Below are positions 9,248 to 16,318 of a stretch of 64,000 bases of DNA, in pieces. The stretch is from Coprococcus_C hominis (lineage in GTDB: Bacteria > Bacillota > Clostridia > Lachnospirales > Lachnospiraceae): the NCBI RefSeq assembly GCF_020687505.1, contig NZ_JAJEQT010000001.1. One strand, written 5' to 3'. How positions within the stretch are numbered: the stretch's first letter is position 1; each line of letters starts with the position of its first letter. The translations under genes were made by a program, and so were the position numbers. The notes below the pieces were generated by a model. That model had not been told where the DNA came from. It made no database searches and saw nothing but the letters and a program-made list of their open reading frames with translations.

Positions 9248-9331
9248 ATGATGAATGACAAAAGGAATATTGTTCTTTTATCAATCAATGCAATCGATGG
9301 AACCGTCATTGATAAAGATCTGGGGTATTAA
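9248..9331 (+). pseudogene. 27-codon remnant duplicating the C-terminus of the preceding lipoprotein gene
   Basis: A short frame (ATG ATG start, stop TAA at 9329-9331) whose last 16 residues read SINAIDGTVIDKDLGY, against SINAIDGSVIDRSLGY at the end of the 7595-9226 gene: 13 of 16 identical. DNA changes are mostly third-position or conservative, suggesting an old duplication. The next gene starts at the very next base (TAA then ATG). Best read as the 3' scar of a deleted tandem paralogue. The alternative is a translated leader coupling the lipoprotein to the permease gene. Confidence 0.7.
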
Positions 9332-9955
9332 ATGAACAGTTTTGAGACAGACATGAAACGAGCGATAATTTCAAAAGGATTTCTGGCAGGATTTGTGTTA
9401 GAGCTTCTTATCTTCTGGAAGGTAGGCGGTGACTCGGAGTTATTCCGGGTGACCGTTCCTGTCATATCCACGTTTCCGTATGCAACCGCATGGCTTGCCG
9501 ATTATCAGAGCGGGTATATCAAGGCGTATCTGCCAAGATGTGGAAGAACATCCTATATCTGTGGCAAGTTCCTTGCATGTGGGATTGCGGGCGGATTGGT
9601 TGAGATGCTTCCATGCCTGTTATACTTGCGTTTTGCCAAGAACGCCGCAGCATTAAATCTGATGCTTATTTTCTTCTCGGCGATGGTATGGGCGCTGCTT
9701 TCGGCGACACTTGCGGCAATCTCGAACAGCCGGTATATCGCATATGGCGGAAGCTTCGTCATCTATTACATATTGGTGATCCTGCATGACCGGTATTTCG
9801 AGGATATCTACTGTCTGTATCCATACGAGTGGATCCAGTATGAACATAACTGGATCTTCGATGAGCAGGGCATAGTGATCCTGCTTAGCAGTCTGTCGGT
9901 TCTGCTGTTTTTGATCTATTACAATACGGTAAGGAGGTACATTGAACGTGTATAA
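9332..9955 (+). CDS. Integral membrane protein, probable ABC-2 type permease subunit
   Basis: 207-residue polytopic protein with about five to six hydrophobic helices (near residues 17-33, 75-95, 105-130, 132-150 and 180-200). Overall build resembles small ABC-2 type permeases encoded beside an ATPase, as here: a second membrane protein overlaps its end, and an ATPase gene follows. No substrate motif is visible. The start ATG directly abuts the remnant stop codon, so translation may rely on coupling. Function as an exporter or immunity-type permease is inferred from context only. Confidence 0.72.
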   Translation: MNSFETDMKRAIISKGFLAGFVLELLIFWKVGGDSELFRVTVPVISTFPYATAWLADYQSGYIKAYLPRCGRTSYICGKFLACGIAGGLVEMLPCLLYLRFAKNAAALNLMLIFFSAMVWALLSATLAAISNSRYIAYGGSFVIYYILVILHDRYFEDIYCLYPYEWIQYEHNWIFDEQGIVILLSSLSVLLFLIYYNTVRRYIERV

Positions 9956-10844
9956 GCTAAGACAGATTCTACTTACCGCGTTTGCAAATTTCAGAAGATG
10001 GAAGAAGAATCCGCAGATCATACTGGCGTTCTGCCTTGCATTTATCGTAAGCTTCCTGCTTTCCGACAAGGTGCTTGTATTCGCGAAGGAGCATGACACG
10101 ATCCTGCAGATGGCAGAGCCGTTCATCTGGACATTCGGCGATGCACAGTCGGTGCTGATCATCTCGTTACTCTTGCTTTTGTTATTTGCAGATATGCCTA
10201 ACCTTGGAAATGATGTCCCGCTTTTTCTGGTGCGGATTGATCGGAAGGTATGGGTGCTTGGACAGATCCTGTATCTGATCCTTGCAACGTTTCTGTTCCT
10301 TTGTTTTATCCTGCTTTCTACCTGTATCTTGGCAAGCAGTCAGGCATTTGTGGCAAATATGTGGAGCGATACAGCGGCAGTGCTTGGGTATTCGAACATC
10401 GGCTATGAGCTGAATGTGCCGTCGTTCGTGAAGGTGATGGAGTTGAATTTCCCGTATCAGGTGATGTTCCACATATTCGGACTGATGCTTGGGTATTCGA
10501 TCGTGATGGCAGGAATCATATTATTTTTCAACATGGTGAAGGACAACGGCGGTATGATCGCAGGTATCATCTATTCGGGATTCGGGTTCCTGCTGACACC
10601 GGATACACTGTCGGATATCCTGCATATCCCGGCGGTGCAGTCGCGGTATGCAAATATCATATTCGGCTGGATATCACCACTCAACCATGCCACGTATTAC
10701 ATGCATAGCTTTGGCTATGATAATCTGCCGAAACTATGGGTATCGTATGTATTTTTTGCAGGGGTGGCACTTTTGATATTTATATTGTGTCTGCTCCGGA
10801 TCCGCAGGTATACGTTCCAGTTTACAGGAACACAGTTACGATAA
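9948..10844 (+). CDS. Integral membrane protein, second ABC-2 type permease subunit
   Basis: 298-residue protein with about six transmembrane segments spread over the length (near 24-42, 65-85, 105-130, 175-200, 205-225 and 260-282). I prefer GTG at 9948, 10 nt after AAGGAGG, over TTG at 9942, which is only 4 nt from it. The gene overlaps the previous membrane gene by 8 bp, indicating coupled translation and probably a heteromeric permease. It is followed after about 70 nt by the ATPase gene. No family-defining motif is recognised beyond the general ABC-2 layout. Confidence 0.72.
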   Translation: MYKLRQILLTAFANFRRWKKNPQIILAFCLAFIVSFLLSDKVLVFAKEHDTILQMAEPFIWTFGDAQSVLIISLLLLLLFADMPNLGNDVPLFLVRIDRKVWVLGQILYLILATFLFLCFILLSTCILASSQAFVANMWSDTAAVLGYSNIGYELNVPSFVKVMELNFPYQVMFHIFGLMLGYSIVMAGIILFFNMVKDNGGMIAGIIYSGFGFLLTPDTLSDILHIPAVQSRYANIIFGWISPLNHATYYMHSFGYDNLPKLWVSYVFFAGVALLIFILCLLRIRRYTFQFTGTQLR

Positions 10845-10913
10845 TTACATTATGTAAATTAAATGAATGAATAACCAAGAATCAGAATGTGAGGAAATGA
10901 GGTTCCTAGATAG

Positions 10914-11597
10914 ATGGAAGAAACCAGAAATGAAAACGGACAAGAAAATAGCAATGAAAAAGTACACGAATGCAAACAGGGAATCGTCGTGGAACATGTC
11001 TACAAATCCTTCGGGAAAGAGCGTGTGCTGGTAGATGTAAATCTGGAGATTCCACCGGGGAAGATCTACGGCGTGGTTGGAAATAACGGAAGTGGAAAAA
11101 CCGTGCTGATGAAATGCATCTGCGGATTTATGCATCCGGACAAGGGGCAGATCTATGTCGGGGGCAGCCGTGTCGGGAAGGAATGTGATTTCCCGGACAA
11201 GCTCGGTGTGATCATCGAGACACCGGGATTTCTGCCGGCGTTAAGTGGATATAAGAACCTGAAGATTTTAGCAGATCTGAAAGGCAGGATCGGGAAAAAT
11301 GAGATTATCGAGACATTACAGCGCGTCGGCTTAAATCCTAAGATGAAAAAGCCGGTTTCGAAATATTCGCTTGGTATGCGGCAGAGACTTGGTATCGCAC
11401 AGGCAATCATGGAGAACCCGGACGTGCTGATCTTGGACGAGCCATTTAACGGACTTGATAAAGCAGGAGTCGCGGAGATGCGGCAGCTCTTATTATCCCT
11501 GAAGGAAAGCGGCAAGGCAATCATGCTGGCAAGCCATAATGCACAGGATATCGAGATGCTGTGTGATTATGTACATGAAATGGAGGACTGGAAATGA
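10914..11597 (+). CDS. ABC transporter ATP-binding protein
   Basis: 227-residue nucleotide-binding subunit. Walker A GNNGSGKT, Q-loop region, the signature YSLGMRQRLGIAQA (SLGMR in place of LSGGQ, common in ABC-2 drug/lantibiotic-type ATPases), Walker B VLILDEPFNGLD and the switch His in ASHNAQDIE are all present. The first 25 residues are a charged extension. The start codon is somewhat uncertain because no strong SD precedes 10914. Its stop overlaps the next ATG (ATGA), so it is coupled to the surface protein gene. It should energise the two upstream membrane proteins. Confidence 0.92.
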   Translation: MEETRNENGQENSNEKVHECKQGIVVEHVYKSFGKERVLVDVNLEIPPGKIYGVVGNNGSGKTVLMKCICGFMHPDKGQIYVGGSRVGKECDFPDKLGVIIETPGFLPALSGYKNLKILADLKGRIGKNEIIETLQRVGLNPKMKKPVSKYSLGMRQRLGIAQAIMENPDVLILDEPFNGLDKAGVAEMRQLLLSLKESGKAIMLASHNAQDIEMLCDYVHEMEDWK

Positions 11598-13117
11598 AAC
11601 GAAAGCATATAGCGAGGAAAATATTTGCGATGACAATCGCGGCAACGATGTGTATGGGATTATCTCCGGCAGGAAGTGTTCTTGCAGCATCCGATCAGAT
11701 GGTATCCTATACCGCAGTGCAGGCAGATCCTACCCAGCCGACGACACAGGAGCCCGCAACCACACAGGCAGACACAAACACAAAGGATGACAAGGATACA
11801 CAGAGCGAGACAGTGACATTGAACATTGACAATGAGAACCAGTACGATGGCATGGAGAAGCCTTATGCACAGGGCTATGTACCGATCAATGCCAACGGCT
11901 CGGTCCGCATTGTATTTCCGATACTCAGTGAAGGAGAACTTCGGGGGAACACATTACGGGCGGCGCTTGATCTGGGCGATGCGCAGACAGCACCGTTCGT
12001 ATTTAAAAACTACGAGAAGGATATCCGGTTGCAGACCGTCAAGGTAAATGCAAACACCAAAGAGGTTTCCGCCTACGTGGCAGATTTCACCGTAGAATTA
12101 AAGGGAAAGCGGACAAATGGCTCTTATCCGGTGATTCTGAAGGTCACAGCGAAGGATACAAAGGGCAATGCGGTGGAGCAGGAATTTACCACGTATGTGA
12201 CAATCAGTGATGGCATCGATCCGGATGCGACGACAGAAGCCGTGGCAGAGCCAGTCGCCGAAGAACTTCCGACATTTGCTCCAAAGGTTATGGTAAAATC
12301 CTATAAATATTCAAAATCAGAGATTCAGCCGGGAGATGAAGTAAAGGCAGATATCGTCCTGCTCAACACAAGCAAAGAAAATACAGTAAAAAACATGACT
12401 ATCGCAGTGACTGCTGATACAGAAAGCTTTACCCTGCTCAGCCAGTCCGACAGCGTCTATATCGAGAAGCTTGCTCCACAGGAGGAGAAAACGATCACAT
12501 TTTCTTACCGGATCAACGCGAAGACCGCTGCCGGACAATACGATTTAGAACTCGCCATGGACTATGCGGACGGTGAGGGAAATACATATTCCACTTCCGG
12601 CAAGGCGAAGATCACGGTACAGCAGTCCTCTGAGATGCAGTTTGACGATCTAAGCTTTCCAAGTGAGGTAGTCGTGGCGGATGTTGTGGAAGCGAAAGTG
12701 CAGGCAATGAACTTAGGCAGAAGTAAGATCTATAATGTACGGGCTGAGATTGCGGCAGATGGATTAAAGCCACAGGGAACGATTTTCATCGGAGATATGG
12801 AGGCAGGAACCGCGGCAACCGGAAGCACACAGGTATCTGTCAGCTCACTGTCCGGAAGCAAGCTGTATGGAAATACCGAAGGCACGGTCACTTATTATTA
12901 CGAGGACGAAAGCGGCAAGGAATATACGGAAGAAGTGACATTTACCACAACGATCAAATCCCCATTTTCGGACCAGAAGGAAGAGACAACACCGGACAAT
13001 ACGAACCAGTGGTGGGTAATCATGGCGGTTGTGATTGGCTGTATCGCGGTTGCCGCAGGTGTGATCATTGTACGGAAGATACACCTTAAGAAGCAGGATG
13101 AGGAAGATACGGAATAA
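11594..13117 (+). CDS. Membrane-anchored surface protein with NEW3/CARDB-like domains
   Basis: 507-residue exported protein. Signal peptide of about 33 residues (LSPAGSVLAA), a Thr/Gln/Asp-rich low-complexity stretch (about 36-75), beta-rich Ig-like domains (about 75-215 and 230-460; the LLNTSKENTVKNMTIAV and QAMNLGRSKIYNVRAEI parts resemble CARDB/NEW3 modules), then one transmembrane helix (about 473-495) and a short basic cytoplasmic tail. Such proteins often accompany ABC-2 systems in Clostridia. Translationally coupled to the ATPase by ATGA. Likely an extracellular accessory or adhesion element of the exporter; this role is inferred. Confidence 0.78.
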   Translation: MKRKHIARKIFAMTIAATMCMGLSPAGSVLAASDQMVSYTAVQADPTQPTTQEPATTQADTNTKDDKDTQSETVTLNIDNENQYDGMEKPYAQGYVPINANGSVRIVFPILSEGELRGNTLRAALDLGDAQTAPFVFKNYEKDIRLQTVKVNANTKEVSAYVADFTVELKGKRTNGSYPVILKVTAKDTKGNAVEQEFTTYVTISDGIDPDATTEAVAEPVAEELPTFAPKVMVKSYKYSKSEIQPGDEVKADIVLLNTSKENTVKNMTIAVTADTESFTLLSQSDSVYIEKLAPQEEKTITFSYRINAKTAAGQYDLELAMDYADGEGNTYSTSGKAKITVQQSSEMQFDDLSFPSEVVVADVVEAKVQAMNLGRSKIYNVRAEIAADGLKPQGTIFIGDMEAGTAATGSTQVSVSSLSGSKLYGNTEGTVTYYYEDESGKEYTEEVTFTTTIKSPFSDQKEETTPDNTNQWWVIMAVVIGCIAVAAGVIIVRKIHLKKQDEEDTE

Positions 13118-13156
13118 ATTTTCCGGAGAAATCAGTGTGGAGCAATTAGACAGATT

Positions 13157-13996
13157 ATGAAGATACGAGAGTTTCTGCGCCTGCGCCGACAGCAGGATGC
13201 AGTGAAGATTATAATTTTATATGTGATTGCAATCGGAGTCTGCTGTGGATTCCTGATCCGGGATGGCTTGCGCTATGCGCAGATTACCCGGACGAAAGAG
13301 GAATTCAAACTGATTGGAAATGATCAGGTGCTCACAGACAGTAAAGTACAGCGGGTGCGCGAAATCGAGGGCGTCACAGATGTAAGCTATGATGTGAGTG
13401 ATTCCGTCACGGTGTCATATCAGGCGAACACGACATCCTTCGAGGCAGAACTCTTGAGTGAGGCTTATATACAGGAGGTCTATGGTATCACACAGGAAGG
13501 CTCAACAACGACCTATTATGCGAACACCGCCGCGTATAAGCAGATCTGTCAGAGCCTGTCACAGGATATCGCGCCGATTCAGACAGATGAGCTTACTGTG
13601 ACGTATACTTCTTCGACGGAGCAAAGCCAGAGTGCAAACCAGTCAACAGGCAATGGCACAGATGCATCACTGGCAGGAAGCGGTCGTACCGCACGGATCG
13701 TACAAATGGATATCGGTGGAGATTCGCCGTTTATCTGTGCGGTTGGAGATCCGGTTACACTTAAAGCCTCCGGGAATCTGCGCATCCAGATCGCCAGACA
13801 GGATCAAAGTCAGAAGGTACTGATACTCGCTGGCAACCTGTCCTTTTCGAACGATAACGCACTGGAGATCTATCAGGCGCAGGCGAAGCTCGACCAGTTA
13901 TTTATCCGGGTTAAATTCGAGTTACTGCTGATGCTGGTATGTCTGGTTGCCGTCGTGACGATGAGCAAGTATGCGGTAAGACCACTTGAAAAATAG
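13157..13996 (+). CDS. Bitopic membrane protein with large extracytoplasmic domain, unknown function
   Basis: 279 residues: a basic N-terminus, a transmembrane helix (about 18-37), an extracytoplasmic region of about 210 residues with a Ser/Gln/Gly-rich patch (about 155-175), and a second helix (about 253-272) close to the C-terminus. The topology (two helices flanking an outside domain) resembles a reduced MacB/FtsX-like accessory protein, but no motif confirms that. It closes the ABC module; an intrinsic terminator starts inside its last codons. Confidence 0.7.
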   Translation: MKIREFLRLRRQQDAVKIIILYVIAIGVCCGFLIRDGLRYAQITRTKEEFKLIGNDQVLTDSKVQRVREIEGVTDVSYDVSDSVTVSYQANTTSFEAELLSEAYIQEVYGITQEGSTTTYYANTAAYKQICQSLSQDIAPIQTDELTVTYTSSTEQSQSANQSTGNGTDASLAGSGRTARIVQMDIGGDSPFICAVGDPVTLKASGNLRIQIARQDQSQKVLILAGNLSFSNDNALEIYQAQAKLDQLFIRVKFELLLMLVCLVAVVTMSKYAVRPLEK

Positions 13997-14008
13997 TGGT
14001 CTTTTTTA
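13979..14008 (+). terminator. Intrinsic terminator overlapping the end of the ABC-module operon
   Basis: AGACCACT (13979-13986) pairs with AGTGGTCT (13995-14002), 8-nt loop, then T5. The left arm is coding sequence of the 13157 gene and the loop carries the end of its reading frame. Confidence 0.85.
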
Positions 14009-14135
14009 ATTTGATAATTAAATATGAAGTATTTTCCCTTTGTAATACAATTGGTTGTTTATGCAAAGTGCATGGGTTTTGTATAACAAACGAAATAAAA
14101 TATTGATATCGGACTTACGGGGAGAGTACATATAA

Positions 14136-14483
14136 ATGATAACAAATAATAATGAACAAAATAATTATTTAACTACAAAAAGCAAGTTTATAGAAATTCT
14201 ATGTGAGAAGGAGAAGGTGCTAATCAATTTAAATGAAGTGATGTATATTGAAAGAGATGCAAGAAAGGTTCGTTTTGTGACAAAGGGGAGTGAATATGCA
14301 TCATATATATCATTAGCTTCTTTAATAAAACGATTACCGGATAATTTTGTCCGATGACATACTGGGTATATTGTAAATATGGACTATGTTGTTTCTATAC
14401 ATTCTAATTATCTTGTCATAAATGATGGTTATAAGATTAGTATTGGGCGTACTTATAAGAGTGCGGTGACAACATGGAAATAA
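14136..14483 (+). pseudogene. Short LytTR DNA-binding protein interrupted by an in-frame TGA
   Basis: One frame of 116 codons encodes a LytTR domain without a receiver, but codon 74 is TGA (14355-14357). Before it: INLNEVMYIERDARKVRF ... LPDNFVR. After it, in the same frame: HTGYIVNMDYVVSI ... INDGYKISIGRTYK, ending TAA at 14481-14483. The position before His in the family FxRxH..YIVN motif is often Cys, so TGC/TGT to TGA is the simplest explanation. The gene is markedly AT-rich against its neighbours, suggesting transfer. The second half (41 codons) would be lost unless read through. It stands alone with its own terminator, upstream of the cellulase genes. Confidence 0.8.
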
Positions 14484-14489
14484 AAGTGT

Positions 14490-14536
14490 AAGAGAGATGG
14501 ATGTTTTCACTGAAAGAAAATAAATCTCTCTTTTTT
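14490..14536 (+). terminator. Intrinsic terminator after the LytTR pseudogene
   Basis: AAGAGAGAT (14490-14498) pairs exactly with ATCTCTCTT (14524-14532), large 25-nt loop, then T. Its survival directly after the full-length LytTR frame supports that the unit once ended at 14483. Confidence 0.75.
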
Positions 14537-14548
14537 ACTGCAATTTAA

Positions 14549-14577
14549 TTGATGCAGTTAAGAATTCATGATAAAAT
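14549..14577 (+). promoter_or_regulatory. Probable promoter of the GH5 gene
   Basis: TTGATG (14549-14554), 17-nt spacer, TAAAAT (14572-14577), just downstream of the preceding terminator and about 65 nt before the GH5 start. Consensus match is moderate. Confidence 0.5.
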
Positions 14578-14640
14578 TTTTATACTAATATTTGCGTTTT
14601 GAGGAAGAGAAAAATCAAAAGGAAAGGATTTGAGGGGAGA

Positions 14641-16161
14641 ATGAACAAAAATCTAAAAATTGTAATATTTATATTGCTGTTTATTATCGTCTTTCTGCTC
14701 GGCATGCTGCTTGGTATGCAGATACAGGGAAAATGGGATAAAGCAGAAACCAACAAGTCTGCATCCGGTTCGGCAGAAGCACAGATTGATGAGGAAACAG
14801 GTGAAAATTCAGACAATCAGAATGATGCTTCGACCAATAATCCTGCTACGAACGATACTTCGGATGACTCTGTGAACGAGACAGCAGCCACCAATCACGT
14901 GTCTGTAGACCGGGATGTCGACTATGGTGCGATGGATGTGCCGGAACCAACGACTGATGACTGGCTGTTTACCGATGGCAACAAGATTGTGGACGCGGAC
15001 GGGAATGAAGTATGGCTGACCGGCATCAACTGGTTTGGCTATAATACAGGGACGAACACATTTGACGGATTATGGGCTTCCGATCTGAATCAGTCGATTC
15101 AGGAGATTGCAAACCACGGATTCAATGTGATCCGTGTGCCATTTTCAGCAGAACTGATCTTACAATGGTCGAACGGTGAATATCCGGATGCAAATTTCAA
15201 CCAGGCGACCAACGATTATCTAGTTGGAATGGACAGCCTGCAGATCTTTGAGTATGTGATCGGGCAATGCCGGGCGAATGGGTTAAAGCTGATCATTGAT
15301 ATCCATTGTGCGGAGACGAATGCGAGCGGACATATGGTGAATCTCTGGTACACGGACCGGATATCCACGGATGATTATCTGTATGCACTTTCGTGGATGG
15401 CTGACCGCTACAAGAACGATGATACGATCATTGCCTATGACCTGAAGAATGAGCCGCATGGAAAACCGAACGAGGGCGACGGGGCGGCAATCTGGAACGA
15501 TTCGAAGTCTGAGAACAACTGGAAATACACGGCAGAGCGTGCCGCAAATGCTGTGCTGTCGAAGAATCCAAATGTACTCGTGCTCGTGGAAGGAACTGAG
15601 ATCTATCCGGTTGATATCAAGAAGAACGGCGATTATGCATCAACGAATGAGGATGATTATTATTTCAACTGGTGGGGCGGAAACCTGCGCGGTGTCGCAG
15701 ATTACCCGGTTGACCTCGGCAAATATCAGAACAAGCTTGTATATTCGCCGCACGATTATGGCCCGACTGTATATGAACAGCCTTGGTTTCAGGGCAGTTA
15801 TACCTATGACAGCCTGATGAAAGACTGCTGGCACGATAACTGGTTTTATATCCATGAGGATAATATTGCACCGCTTCTGATCGGTGAGTGGGGCGGATTT
15901 ATGACGGAACCGAACATCATCTGGATGACCTATATGCGCGAACTCATACAGAAGAATAGACTGAATCATACCTTCTGGTGCTTCAATGCGAACTCTGGGG
16001 ATACCGGAGGCATGGTTTTAGATGATTTCACAACATGGGACGAGGAAAAGTATGCATTTGTCAAGGAAGTTCTCTGGAACAATGGTGAGAAGTTCATCGG
16101 ACTTGATCATGCGATTCCGCTTGGCATCAATGGAATCAGTCTGGGAGAGTACTACAAATAA
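14641..16161 (+). CDS. Membrane-anchored GH5 endoglucanase-like glycoside hydrolase
   Basis: 506-residue retaining glycoside hydrolase, probably an endo-beta-1,4-glucanase or related beta-glucanase. Start ATG at 14641 fits GGGGAG 2-8 nt upstream; an in-frame TTG at 14599 lacks a site. Residues 6-25 form a hydrophobic helix without an evident signal peptidase site, so it is probably an uncleaved anchor. A Ser/Thr/Asn/Asp-rich linker (about 35-100) leads to the (beta/alpha)8 catalytic domain (about 110-500). Acid/base Glu271 lies in DLKNEPHG and nucleophile Glu416 in LIGEWGG; an RVPFS strand motif is also typical. No carbohydrate-binding module. Neighbour of the secreted GH9, forming a small cellulolytic pair. 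Confidence 0.88.
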   Translation: MNKNLKIVIFILLFIIVFLLGMLLGMQIQGKWDKAETNKSASGSAEAQIDEETGENSDNQNDASTNNPATNDTSDDSVNETAATNHVSVDRDVDYGAMDVPEPTTDDWLFTDGNKIVDADGNEVWLTGINWFGYNTGTNTFDGLWASDLNQSIQEIANHGFNVIRVPFSAELILQWSNGEYPDANFNQATNDYLVGMDSLQIFEYVIGQCRANGLKLIIDIHCAETNASGHMVNLWYTDRISTDDYLYALSWMADRYKNDDTIIAYDLKNEPHGKPNEGDGAAIWNDSKSENNWKYTAERAANAVLSKNPNVLVLVEGTEIYPVDIKKNGDYASTNEDDYYFNWWGGNLRGVADYPVDLGKYQNKLVYSPHDYGPTVYEQPWFQGSYTYDSLMKDCWHDNWFYIHEDNIAPLLIGEWGGFMTEPNIIWMTYMRELIQKNRLNHTFWCFNANSGDTGGMVLDDFTTWDEEKYAFVKEVLWNNGEKFIGLDHAIPLGINGISLGEYYK

Positions 16162-16182
16162 CCTATATATAAAATTCATTGA

Positions 16183-16211
16183 TTGAACATAAGCCAGGTG
16201 TCGATTATAAT
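16183..16211 (+). promoter_or_regulatory. Sigma-A promoter of the GH9 gene
   Basis: TTGAAC (16183-16188), exactly 17 nt, then perfect TATAAT (16206-16211), about 108 nt before the GH9 start. The two cellulase genes therefore probably have separate promoters. Confidence 0.72.
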
Positions 16212-16318
16212 GGATTGTATGAAGAAAATGATCGGAGGCAGAAATTGAAAAGTTACGGGCACAGTTACAGCTCGTGCAAGATAAAAAGAACAATTAAAAC
16301 ATTAAGAGGAGGGTTCAA

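Noticed and set aside
14355..14357. Selenocysteine insertion at the LytTR TGA
   Set aside because: No stable hairpin with an apical GU-type loop lies 15-25 nt downstream, and a DNA-binding LytTR domain has no redox need for Sec. A nonsense mutation is simpler.
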